A stretch of DNA of 64,000 nucleotides from Rhodobacter sp. SGA-6-6 (GTDB lineage: Bacteria; Pseudomonadota; Alphaproteobacteria; Rhodobacterales; Rhodobacteraceae), in NCBI RefSeq assembly GCF_011043545.1, contig NZ_JAAKGP010000005.1, positions 186,001 to 250,000 on the forward strand, given 5' to 3'. Position 1 is the first letter of the stretch. Every line of letters begins with the position of its first letter. The notes under the pieces were generated by a model. It was not told the origin of the DNA and did no database searches. It saw only the letters and a list, made by a program, of their open reading frames with translations. The position numbers and the translations under genes are program-made. Positions 53,655 through 61,234 of the stretch are shown here, in pieces.

Positions 53655-55246
53655 CGCGGGCGCTCCCATGCCGCGGCCAGCGCCGCGGGCGTGCAGTCGC
53701 CGGGCGGGGCGGACAGGCGGTCGGCCAGGGTGGCGGCGTCCAGCCGCTCCTCGTTGCGCAAAAGGATCACCTGGGGCCGGTCGAAGACGCTGCGGGTCTC
53801 CTCGGCGGCGAGGTCGGGTTGCAGCAGCGGGCCGAAGGGACTGGCGCGGCGGAAGAGGGCGACGGGGCGCCAGCCCAGGTCGCCCGCTGTCAGCGCGGCG
53901 TAATAGCCGCAGGCCAGCGGCGCGGCGGGATGGCCCGGCAGCACCGCCCAGTTGCGGCGGCTGGCGACCAGCATCCAGTCGGAAGCCGCCAGCACCCCGG
54001 CCAGCGCCGCCGGGTCCGGGTCCTCCAGCGGCAGGACCAGCGTTTCCAGCCCGGCGGTCTGCGGGCTGTCGTAGGGCTCCACCGCCAGCCTTGCGCCGGG
54101 GGCGGCGCGGGTGCGCAAGGCGGCCTCGGCCAGCACCCGCGGGTCGGTGGCCTGATAGCTGGCGGCGAGGTCGAGGCCGGTGACCGCCATCAGCGCCAGC
54201 CCGGCCCCGGCCAGGGCGCGCGCGGTCTGCGACGGCAGGGCCAGCAGCCGCGCCGCGCCGAGGCCGGCCAGCACCAGTAGCGCCGGGAACAGCGGCGCGA
54301 GGTAGCGGAAGAAGGCGGCGTGCCAGCCGAAGCTCAGCCCCGCATAGACCAGCGCGAAGGCGAGGCCCGGCACCAGCCCCCGCAGCCGATCCGCCGGTGC
54401 CAGCAGGCCGAGCGCGGCCAGCGCCAGCCCCGCCCCCGCGGTCGCGCCCCAGAGCTGGCGCAGCTGGAACAGCGGGCCGGAGCCGGCGGCGAACTGCCGG
54501 GTCCAGAACACCTCCAGGCTGCCGTCGACCACCCCGCGCTCGAACCGCATCACCGCCAGCCAGTCGGCGGGGGCGAAGATCAGCGAGGGCACGGCCGCCA
54601 GCGCCAGCGCTGCGGTCAGCGGCAGCGCCCAGGCCAGCGTGCGCAAGCTGGGTCCGAGGGGACGGCGTGTCACCGCCAGCGCGGCCAGCGGGATCACCGC
54701 CGCCGCCAGCGCCGAGGTCTTGATGCCGAAGCCCGCCGCCAGCAGCAGCGCCGAGGTCAGGGCGAGCCCGGAGTTGCCGATCTCGCCCCGCTGCCAGCGC
54801 AGGGCCTGCAGCCACAAGAGGGCGGTCAGCAGCACCAGCGCGCTTTCGGTGGTGCCGAAATGCGCCCATTGGATCAGCGGCGCCGAAGTGGCGGCGATCA
54901 GCGCGGTCGCCAGCATCGCCGGCTGGCCCGCCAGCCGCAGGGCGATGGCCGCCATCGCCCAGACCGAGACGGCGGAGAACAGCGCCGACAGCACCCGGGC
55001 GGCGGCGCGCAGGCAGGGCTCGGCCGAGGTGTCGCAGAAGGGCGCGGCGGCCAGTTTCGGCAGCCAGAGGGCAAGGTCGTTGTAGGCATGGAACGCGGGG
55101 ATCCAGCGGCCCGGCCCCAGGGCGGCGGCGGCGCGGACCAGGTTGCCCTCGTCCGGGTGCAGCCCGCGGCCCTGGTCCCAGTCCAGCCCCTGCAACCGCA
55201 GCACCAGCGCGGCCAGCAACAGGGCGGGAAGCAGCCCGCGGCTCAT
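53651..55246 (-). CDS. ArnT/GT39-type membrane glycosyltransferase
   Basis: A 531-residue GT-C-fold protein. A first helix is followed by the periplasmic loop LDWDQGRGLHPDEGNLVRAA (about 20-40), whose D/E pair is the usual catalytic site. About 10-11 further helices and a periplasmic C-terminal domain follow. It has WAHFGTTESALVLLTALLWL in the TM bundle. It overlaps the exosortase-like gene upstream and the DUF2298 gene downstream by 4 bp, so the set is one operon. The likely donor is a polyprenyl-phosphate sugar and the acceptor is unknown. Confidence 0.82.
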   Translation of the reverse strand: MSRGLLPALLLAALVLRLQGLDWDQGRGLHPDEGNLVRAAAALGPGRWIPAFHAYNDLALWLPKLAAAPFCDTSAEPCLRAAARVLSALFSAVSVWAMAAIALRLAGQPAMLATALIAATSAPLIQWAHFGTTESALVLLTALLWLQALRWQRGEIGNSGLALTSALLLAAGFGIKTSALAAAVIPLAALAVTRRPLGPSLRTLAWALPLTAALALAAVPSLIFAPADWLAVMRFERGVVDGSLEVFWTRQFAAGSGPLFQLRQLWGATAGAGLALAALGLLAPADRLRGLVPGLAFALVYAGLSFGWHAAFFRYLAPLFPALLVLAGLGAARLLALPSQTARALAGAGLALMAVTGLDLAASYQATDPRVLAEAALRTRAAPGARLAVEPYDSPQTAGLETLVLPLEDPDPAALAGVLAASDWMLVASRRNWAVLPGHPAAPLACGYYAALTAGDLGWRPVALFRRASPFGPLLQPDLAAEETRSVFDRPQVILLRNEERLDAATLADRLSAPPGDCTPAALAAAWERPR

Positions 55247-56238
55247 GCCGGTTTCCGCGGAGGCGCGGCGATCAGCAGCGGCAGCACCAGAAGGTTGAAA
55301 TGCACCAGCGTGTTCTGCGCCAGCCGGACCAGCGCCTGCGCCGCGGCGGGCGGGGTGAAGTCGACCGGCAGGAAGGCGCCGCTGCCGTCGGGGACCAGCA
55401 GGGTGGCGGGGGCATGGGCCTCGGCCAGGCTCCAGACCGCGGTGAAGGCGCCGGCGACCAGCGCCAGCGGAAAGGTCACCGCGGCCAGCGCCAGTCCTCC
55501 CGGCCGGCGCGCCAGCAGCACCGCCGCCAGCACCACCGGCGCGCCGAGGGCGAAGTCCGTCGGGCGCAGCGGGGCGAGGTAGAGGCTGATCTGCCCGCCC
55601 TCGGTCGAGGCCAGCAGGTTGGTCCCCAGGCTCCATCCCCCGGCGCGCTCGGCGAGGCGGCCGATCTCGGGCGCGGGCAGGGCCGAGAGCAGCAGGTCGG
55701 CCGCCTTCGCCAGCGGCAGGCTGAGCAGGTCGGCCAGCGGCAGCCACAGCGCCGTCAGCGGCAGCGCGATGAGCAGCAGCCGGGTCGCCCGGGCGGCGGG
55801 CAGCAGGCAGAAGGCCAGCAGCGCCACGGTCAGGAAGGGGAAGATCCCGGCATGGACGGTGTCGAAGGCCGCGGGCGCATGGGCCAGCAGCAGCGCCAGC
55901 ACGGCGATGCGGAGCAGGTTGAACACCTGGATCGCCGCCAGCCCGAGCGCCAGCCGCGCCAGCCCGCCGCGCAGCGCCGCCAGCCCGGCGGCCAGCGAGA
56001 TCGCCAGCCCGTGCCCGTCGCAGACCGCGCCGACGCGGATCGCCCAGCCGTCGGGGCTGCGCAACTCGGCGCCCCGGCGAAGAATCTCCGGCTCGAACAG
56101 GTGCAGCAGCGGCGCGACGGCGATGGCCAGCGCCCCGGCGACCGCATCGCTGAGCGCCTTGCCGGCGGCGCTGTCGGCGAAGGCGAAGCCCGCCGCCAGG
56201 ACGGCCAGCGCCAGCGCCGTCTCGGCCGTCGCCCGCAA
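55243..56238 (-). CDS. Exosortase/archaeosortase-like membrane protein
   Basis: A 331-residue protein with about eight helices. The transpeptidase-like triad of exosortases can be read: Cys73 in VGAVCDGHGLAISLAAG, then FNLLRIAVL with Asn106 and Arg109, and His128 in FDTVHAGIFPF. Spacing and topology fit the XrtA/ArtA superfamily. The sequence is otherwise unlike XrtA, and an EpsI domain is absent. No ATG is available; a TTG at 56238 starts in frame two codons after the TGA of the barrel gene. The presumed substrate is the Thr/Pro protein at 50991 or an unlinked target. Confidence 0.72.
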   Translation of the reverse strand: MRATAETALALAVLAAGFAFADSAAGKALSDAVAGALAIAVAPLLHLFEPEILRRGAELRSPDGWAIRVGAVCDGHGLAISLAAGLAALRGGLARLALGLAAIQVFNLLRIAVLALLLAHAPAAFDTVHAGIFPFLTVALLAFCLLPAARATRLLLIALPLTALWLPLADLLSLPLAKAADLLLSALPAPEIGRLAERAGGWSLGTNLLASTEGGQISLYLAPLRPTDFALGAPVVLAAVLLARRPGGLALAAVTFPLALVAGAFTAVWSLAEAHAPATLLVPDGSGAFLPVDFTPPAAAQALVRLAQNTLVHFNLLVLPLLIAAPPRKPA

Positions 56239-56241
56239 GCG

Positions 56242-57249
56242 TCAGAACCGGACGGTATAGCTGAACCGGGCGTCCAGCCCCTCGAAGCCGTCCTCGCCGA
56301 AATTCGACCCCAGCCCGAGGTCGAAGCCGGACCGCGCCCCGCTTTGTTGCAGGCCGAGGCCCAGCCGTCCGCTCCAGTCGCGGTCGTCGCCGGGGTCCAG
56401 CACCGCGGGCAGGCCGGAACTGCCGGCCAGGCGGAACCAGGTCTCGGCGTCCAGATAGGGCCGCAACTCGCCGGGCCGGCCCCAGGCGCTGCGGGCCGAC
56501 AGCTTGCCGGACAGCTGCTCGCTGGTGAAGCCGGCCACCGCGGTGCCGCCGCTTTCGGTATAGGCGTCGTTCTTCTGGTTCACGTAGAGCAGGCCGAAAC
56601 CAAGGGTGATCTCGGCCAGGTCGGTGCGGAAGACGTAGTCGCCGCTGAGGTCGACGAAGCTGCGGCGGGCGCCGAAGCTGCCGGTCACCGCGCCGTTGCC
56701 GCGGCTGACGTCGTAGTCCATCTCCATCAGCCCCAGGATGCCGGTCAGGAACAGCCGGTCGCCGGCCCGGTGGTCCACCCCGACGGCGATGCCGATGCCG
56801 TCGGCCTCGATCCGGCCGCTGTTGTAGGGGGTGTCGACGTCCAGCCGCTCGGCCAGCAGCCCGCCGAAGACCAGGGTGCGCCCGTCGATGGCATGGCCGA
56901 GGAACAGGGTGCCGATGCCGAGGCTGCCGTCCAGCCGCCCGGTGTCGAGGTCGCGGTGGTCGTAGCCGAAGGCCAGCGGCATGTCGCCGCCGACGACGCC
57001 CGCGCCCGAGACCCGGCCTGAGGTGGAGACGAAGACCGCGCCGCCCGTCCCTTCGCGCAGCGGCACCACATGCGCCTTGATCGAGCGCACGATCATGCCG
57101 GTGGCGATCTCGGTCTCCTCCGGCAGGGCGGTGGCGGCGGAGCCGGGAATGTTGTCGGCCGAGGCGGGAAGGGTGCCGAGGAGGAGGATCAGGGCGGTGA
57201 GAAGGCCGCGGAGCCGGGCAAGGACGGAATGCTGCATGTTCGGCGCCAT
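56242..57249 (-). CDS. Outer-membrane autotransporter-type beta-barrel protein
   Basis: A 335-residue exported protein. The signal peptide (MQHSVLARLRGLLTALILL, cleaved near ASA) begins at 57237, or at 57249 if MAPN is included. After about 70 residues come alternating amphipathic strands (GRVSGAGVVGGDMPLAFGYDHR; GLLYVNQKND; RLGLGLQQSGARSGFDLGLGSNFGEDGF). It ends with the terminal Phe (RFSYTVRF) typical of outer-membrane barrels. The passenger is short or absent, so this is probably a stand-alone barrel of the autotransporter-domain type. It is first in the minus-strand operon with exosortase-like and GT-C genes. Confidence 0.78.
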   Translation of the reverse strand: MAPNMQHSVLARLRGLLTALILLLGTLPASADNIPGSAATALPEETEIATGMIVRSIKAHVVPLREGTGGAVFVSTSGRVSGAGVVGGDMPLAFGYDHRDLDTGRLDGSLGIGTLFLGHAIDGRTLVFGGLLAERLDVDTPYNSGRIEADGIGIAVGVDHRAGDRLFLTGILGLMEMDYDVSRGNGAVTGSFGARRSFVDLSGDYVFRTDLAEITLGFGLLYVNQKNDAYTESGGTAVAGFTSEQLSGKLSARSAWGRPGELRPYLDAETWFRLAGSSGLPAVLDPGDDRDWSGRLGLGLQQSGARSGFDLGLGSNFGEDGFEGLDARFSYTVRF

Positions 57250-57266
57250 GAAAGCTGATTTTGGCG

Positions 57267-57295
57267 ATGCTAGCAGCGATGTTGCGATTTTCCAA
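57267..57295 (-). promoter_or_regulatory. Sigma-70-like promoter of the barrel/exosortase operon
   Basis: TTGGAA (57295-57290), 17 nt, TAGCAT (57272-57267) on the minus strand, 18-30 nt before the two possible start codons. Confidence 0.5.
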
Positions 57296-57330
57296 ATGCA
57301 ATGGGCGGGAGGCTGTGAAAAAACCACGGG

Positions 57331-59058
57331 GTGAGAACCGACCGGAAGGGTGCCTTGCCCGCCTCCCGCCTCGACCCGCCGCTGCCCGTGCTGCTGGCCG
57401 CCACGCTGATCTTCGGGGCGGCGGTCTGGCTGCGGCTTTCCGGCGTGGCCTGGGACGGCTGGGCCAACCTGCACCCGGACGAGCGGCACATGATCTTCGT
57501 CGCCCAGGACCTGCAACGCAGCCTGGCCGCGGCGCTGGAGCGGGGGCAGGGGGTCTGGTCGGTCTGGTTCGGGCCGGAGCAGGTGCTGGATCCTCGGGCC
57601 GAGGGGCGGCTGCATGTCTACGGCGACCTGCCGCTCTTGGCGCTGGTCTGGCTCGGCCGGGCGGCGGGGATGGCGGACTGGGGCTCCACCCTCTGGCTGG
57701 GCCGCAGCCTGACCGCGGTGGTCGAGGCCGGCTCGGTGCTGGCGGTCTTCGTGCTGTCGCGGCAGTTGGGGCTGCCGGCGCGGGCGGCGCTTACGGCGGC
57801 GGCGCTGCTGGCGCTGGCGCCGACGCCGTTGCAGCTGTCGCTGTTCTTCACCGCCGATGCCTGGCTGGCGGCCTTTTGCACCTGGACGCTGGTGGCGCTG
57901 GTGGCGCTGGCCCGGGGCGGCGATCCGCGGGCGGCGCTGGCGGCGGGGGCGCTGGCCGGGCTGGCGGCGGCCTGCAAGCTGACCGCCGTCGCCCTGGTGC
58001 TGCCGGCGCTGGCGGCCCTGGCGCTGGTCTGGCGGGGGCAGGGCGGCCGCGCGGCGCTGCGCGGGCTGGTGCTGGGGGTGGCGGCGGGGCTGGTGGCCTT
58101 CCGCATCGCCAACCCTTCCGCCTTTGCGGGCGGTGGGTTCTGGGACCTGCGGCCCTCGGCGGCGATGATCGCCGATTTCCGGGAGCTGGCCGATCTGATG
58201 GCCAGCCCCGACATCCCGCCGAACTGGCAATGGCTGGCCGGCTATCCCGCCGCCGCGCTGGCCCGCGACGCGGCGCTGTTCGGCACCGGGCCGGTGCTGG
58301 CGCTTCTGGGCCTTGCCGGGCTGTGGCGGCCGCGCGGGGCGGTCTGGGTGGCGGTGGCGGCGCTGGCCGGGCATCTGCTGATGAACGCCACCAGCGAGCT
58401 GAAGATCCTGCGCTACCTGGCGCCCGCGGTGCCGGTGATGGCGGTGCTGGCCGCCGGCCCGCTGGCGCGGCTGTCCCCTGCCGTGCTGGCGGTGGCGCTG
58501 GCGGCGGCGGGCTGGTGGGGCAGCGGCACGCTGCGGCTGCACGACGGCCAGCACCCGCGGCTGATCGCCACCGAATGGCTGCGCGGCCTGCCGCCCGGCA
58601 CCGCCCTCGGCGTCGAGACCGGCTGGGACGAAAGCCTGCCGGTGGTGCAGGCCTTCCCGGGCGGGGACTGGAGCACGCCGCCCGGCCCCTTCGCCCAGGT
58701 GCCGCTGAACCTGACCGACCCCGATGGGCCCGACACCGCCGCCCGGCTGGCCGCGGCGCTGGCGCAGGCGGATTATCTGGTGATCTCCTCCGGCCGCCAG
58801 ATCGAGGTGCTGCCGCGGCTGCCGCAGCGCTTCCCCACCGTCGCCCGCTACTACGCCGCGCTGCTGGCCGGGGAACTGTGCTTCGCCCGTGTCCTGCATC
58901 TCGACCGCGGCTATCCGCTGCCGCTCTGGCGGCTGGACGACGGCTTCGCGCAAGAGGCCTGGCGGGTCTACGACCACCCGGTGGTGCAGATCTGGCGGAA
59001 GCAGCCCTGCTTCGACCGCGAAAAAGCCGAACGCCTGCTGTCGGGCGCGGGGCCATGA
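57331..59058 (+). CDS. GT-C family membrane glycosyltransferase
   Basis: A 575-residue protein with 10-12 helices and the GT39/ArnT-type loop WDGWANLHPDERHMIFVAQ (about residues 41-59). NWQWLAGYPAAALARDAALFGTGP and MNATSELKILRYLAPAVPVMAVLAAGPL lie in later helices. The C-terminal 150 residues are soluble. It starts at GTG 57331; there is no ATG in range and the ribosome site is poor. It heads the operon with dprE1 and dprE2, whose start codons overlap successive stops. The link to DprE1/E2 makes it a candidate arabinosyl- or pentosyltransferase. Confidence 0.8.
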   Translation: MRTDRKGALPASRLDPPLPVLLAATLIFGAAVWLRLSGVAWDGWANLHPDERHMIFVAQDLQRSLAAALERGQGVWSVWFGPEQVLDPRAEGRLHVYGDLPLLALVWLGRAAGMADWGSTLWLGRSLTAVVEAGSVLAVFVLSRQLGLPARAALTAAALLALAPTPLQLSLFFTADAWLAAFCTWTLVALVALARGGDPRAALAAGALAGLAAACKLTAVALVLPALAALALVWRGQGGRAALRGLVLGVAAGLVAFRIANPSAFAGGGFWDLRPSAAMIADFRELADLMASPDIPPNWQWLAGYPAAALARDAALFGTGPVLALLGLAGLWRPRGAVWVAVAALAGHLLMNATSELKILRYLAPAVPVMAVLAAGPLARLSPAVLAVALAAAGWWGSGTLRLHDGQHPRLIATEWLRGLPPGTALGVETGWDESLPVVQAFPGGDWSTPPGPFAQVPLNLTDPDGPDTAARLAAALAQADYLVISSGRQIEVLPRLPQRFPTVARYYAALLAGELCFARVLHLDRGYPLPLWRLDDGFAQEAWRVYDHPVVQIWRKQPCFDREKAERLLSGAGP

Positions 59059-60371
59059 GGCTGTCGGGCTGGGGCCGCTATCCGGTGCTGGAGGCCCGGA
59101 CCCATGCGCCGCGGGATGCCGCGGCGCTGCGGCAACTGGTGGCCACCGCGCCGCCGCTGATCGCCCGCGGCAACGGCCGGGCCTATGGCGACTCGGCGGT
59201 GCATCCGGCCGCCACGGTGGAGATGCGCCGTTTCGACCGGATGATCGCCTTCGACCCGGCCTCGGGGCAGCTGGTGGCCGAGGCCGGGGTGCTGCTGGCC
59301 GACATCATCGCCGCCTTCCTGCCCCGCGGCTGGTTCCCCCTGGTCCTGCCGGGAACGAAGTTCGTCACCCTGGGCGGCGCCATCGCCGCCGATGTCCACG
59401 GCAAGAACCACCACCGGGACGGCAGCTTCCGCGCCTGCGTCGACTGGCTGGAGGTGATGGGGCCGGAGGGCGAGGTCCGCCGCTGCTCGCGGCAAGAGGA
59501 CCCGGCGCTGTTCGACCATACGCTGGGCGGGATGGGCCTGACCGGCATCGTCCTGCGCGCCGCCCTCCGCCTGCGCCCGGTGGAGACCGGGTGGATCCGC
59601 CAGACCACGGTCGCCGCGCCCTCGCTGGCCGCCACGATGGCCGCGCTGGAAGCGGCGGAGGCAACCTATTCCGCCGCCTGGATCGACGGGTTCGCCACCG
59701 GCGCCGGCCTCGGCCGCGGGCTGGTGATGCTGGGGGAGCACGCCCTTCGCGCCGATCTGCCGCCGGGGCAGGCACCGTTCCCGGCCGGGCCGCGGCGCAG
59801 GCTGTCGGTGCCGCTGGACCTTCCCCACTTCGCGCTGAACCGGCCCGGCCTGCGGGCCGCCAATGCGCTTTATTATCGGACGGGCGGGCGCAAGGCGGGC
59901 AGCCGGCTGGTGGGATGGGACGGGCATTTCCATCCGCTGGATGCCCTTCACGGCTGGAACCGGCTTTACGGCCGCCGCGGCCTTGTCCAGTTCCAATGCG
60001 TTCTGCCGCCCGCCCGGGCCGAACCCGGCCTGGCGGCGCTGCTGGCCGAGACCGCCGGGGCGGGGGGCGGGGCGTTCTTGGCGGTGCTGAAGCGGCTCGG
60101 GCCGCAGGAGAGCGCTTTCTCCTTCCCGATGGAGGGCTATACGCTGGCGCTGGACTTCCCGGCGAACGAAAGGACGCTTGCCTTGCTGGACCGCCTCGAC
60201 GCCATCGCGCTGGCCCATGGCGGCCGCTTCTACCTGGCGAAGGACGGAAGGATGAGCGCCGCGACCCTGCGCGCCTCGGACCCGCGGGTGGAGGGGTTCC
60301 GCGCCTTCCGCGAGGCCCGCGGCCTGACGGGCCGGTTCCGCTCGGCCCAGTCGGAAAGGCTGGGGCTGTGA
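59055..60371 (+). CDS. dprE1: DprE1 homologue, polyprenylphosphoryl-ribose 2'-oxidase
   Basis: A 438-residue FAD enzyme closely resembling mycobacterial DprE1. That enzyme oxidises decaprenyl-P-ribose to the 2-keto form in arabinose-donor synthesis. Motifs in order: LSGWGRYP; ARGNGRAYGDS (37-47); LVLPGTKFVTLGGAIAADVHGKNHH (about 96-120), the FAD-binding core; FHPLDALHGWNRLYGRRGLVQFQ; and FYLAKDGR with Lys396. Mycobacterial Cys387 aligns with Ala365 (SFPMEGYTLALDFP), so the covalent benzothiazinone target is missing, while the catalytic Lys418 aligns with Lys396. Overlaps GT-C and dprE2 by 4 bp. Confidence 0.92.
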   Translation: MRLSGWGRYPVLEARTHAPRDAAALRQLVATAPPLIARGNGRAYGDSAVHPAATVEMRRFDRMIAFDPASGQLVAEAGVLLADIIAAFLPRGWFPLVLPGTKFVTLGGAIAADVHGKNHHRDGSFRACVDWLEVMGPEGEVRRCSRQEDPALFDHTLGGMGLTGIVLRAALRLRPVETGWIRQTTVAAPSLAATMAALEAAEATYSAAWIDGFATGAGLGRGLVMLGEHALRADLPPGQAPFPAGPRRRLSVPLDLPHFALNRPGLRAANALYYRTGGRKAGSRLVGWDGHFHPLDALHGWNRLYGRRGLVQFQCVLPPARAEPGLAALLAETAGAGGGAFLAVLKRLGPQESAFSFPMEGYTLALDFPANERTLALLDRLDAIALAHGGRFYLAKDGRMSAATLRASDPRVEGFRAFREARGLTGRFRSAQSERLGL

Positions 60372-61102
60372 GGGCCCCCGTCCTGATCCTGGGCGCGCGG
60401 TCGGACATCGGCCGGGCGGTGGCGCATGAATTCGCCGCCCGCGGCCACCCGCTGCAACTGGCCGCCCGCGATGCCGCCGGGCTGGAGCCGGACCGGGCCG
60501 ACATTTCCCTGCGCCACGGCGTCGCCGTCACCCTGCACGAGTTCGACGCGCTGGCGACGGCGACCCATGACGCCTTCGTCGCGGGCCTGCCGGAGCTGCC
60601 CGGGATCGCGGTCTGCGCCGTCGGCCTGATGGGCCGGCAGGAGGAGAGCGAGCGCGACATCGCCGCCGCCCTGCGGGTGATGCGCAGCAATTACGAAGGC
60701 CCGGCCGGCATCCTGGCCGTGCTGGCCAACCGCTTCGAGGCGCGCGGCAGCGGCACGCTGGTCGGCATCAGCTCGGTCGCGGGCGAGCGGGGGCGGGCGG
60801 CGAATTACGTCTACGGCTCGGCCAAGGCCGGGTTCACCGCCTTCCTCTCCGGCCTGCGCAACCGGCTGGCGCGGCGCGGCGTCCATGTCGTGACCGTGCT
60901 GCCGGGCTTCGTCGCCACGCGGATGACCGAGGGCATGGCGCTGCCGCCGCGGCTGACTGCGCAACCGCAGGATGTGGCCCGGGCCATCGCGCGGGCGGTG
61001 GAGCGGGGGCGGGACGTGGTCCATGTCCGCCCGGTCTGGCGGCTGGTCATGGCGGCGATCCGGGCGATCCCCGAGCGGATCTTCAAGCGGATGCGGATCT
61101 GA
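60368..61102 (+). CDS. dprE2: DprE2 homologue, short-chain keto-reductase
   Basis: A 244-residue SDR that would reduce the 2-keto intermediate to polyprenylphosphoryl-D-arabinose. It has the Rossmann motif VLILGARSDIG (5-15), LHEFDALATATHD, the catalytic ISSVAGERGRAANYVYGSAK (Ser135/136, Tyr149, Lys153) and a C-terminus IPERIFKRMRI matching the IPRSIFRKLPI end of mycobacterial DprE2. Starts with GTG at 60368, overlapping the dprE1 stop. Confidence 0.92.
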   Translation: MRAPVLILGARSDIGRAVAHEFAARGHPLQLAARDAAGLEPDRADISLRHGVAVTLHEFDALATATHDAFVAGLPELPGIAVCAVGLMGRQEESERDIAAALRVMRSNYEGPAGILAVLANRFEARGSGTLVGISSVAGERGRAANYVYGSAKAGFTAFLSGLRNRLARRGVHVVTVLPGFVATRMTEGMALPPRLTAQPQDVARAIARAVERGRDVVHVRPVWRLVMAAIRAIPERIFKRMRI

Positions 61103-61234
61103 CGCCCGGGCTCTGGCGCCCGGCCCGGCGAAGGTGCAAGGAAGCACTTGATGCGCCGCGCCGACCCGTTCAACGTGGAGGCGAGGTGCCGCGGGGGGCT
61201 GCTGCTGGCGAAAGCCCGTGCGAGGGAAGACCGG

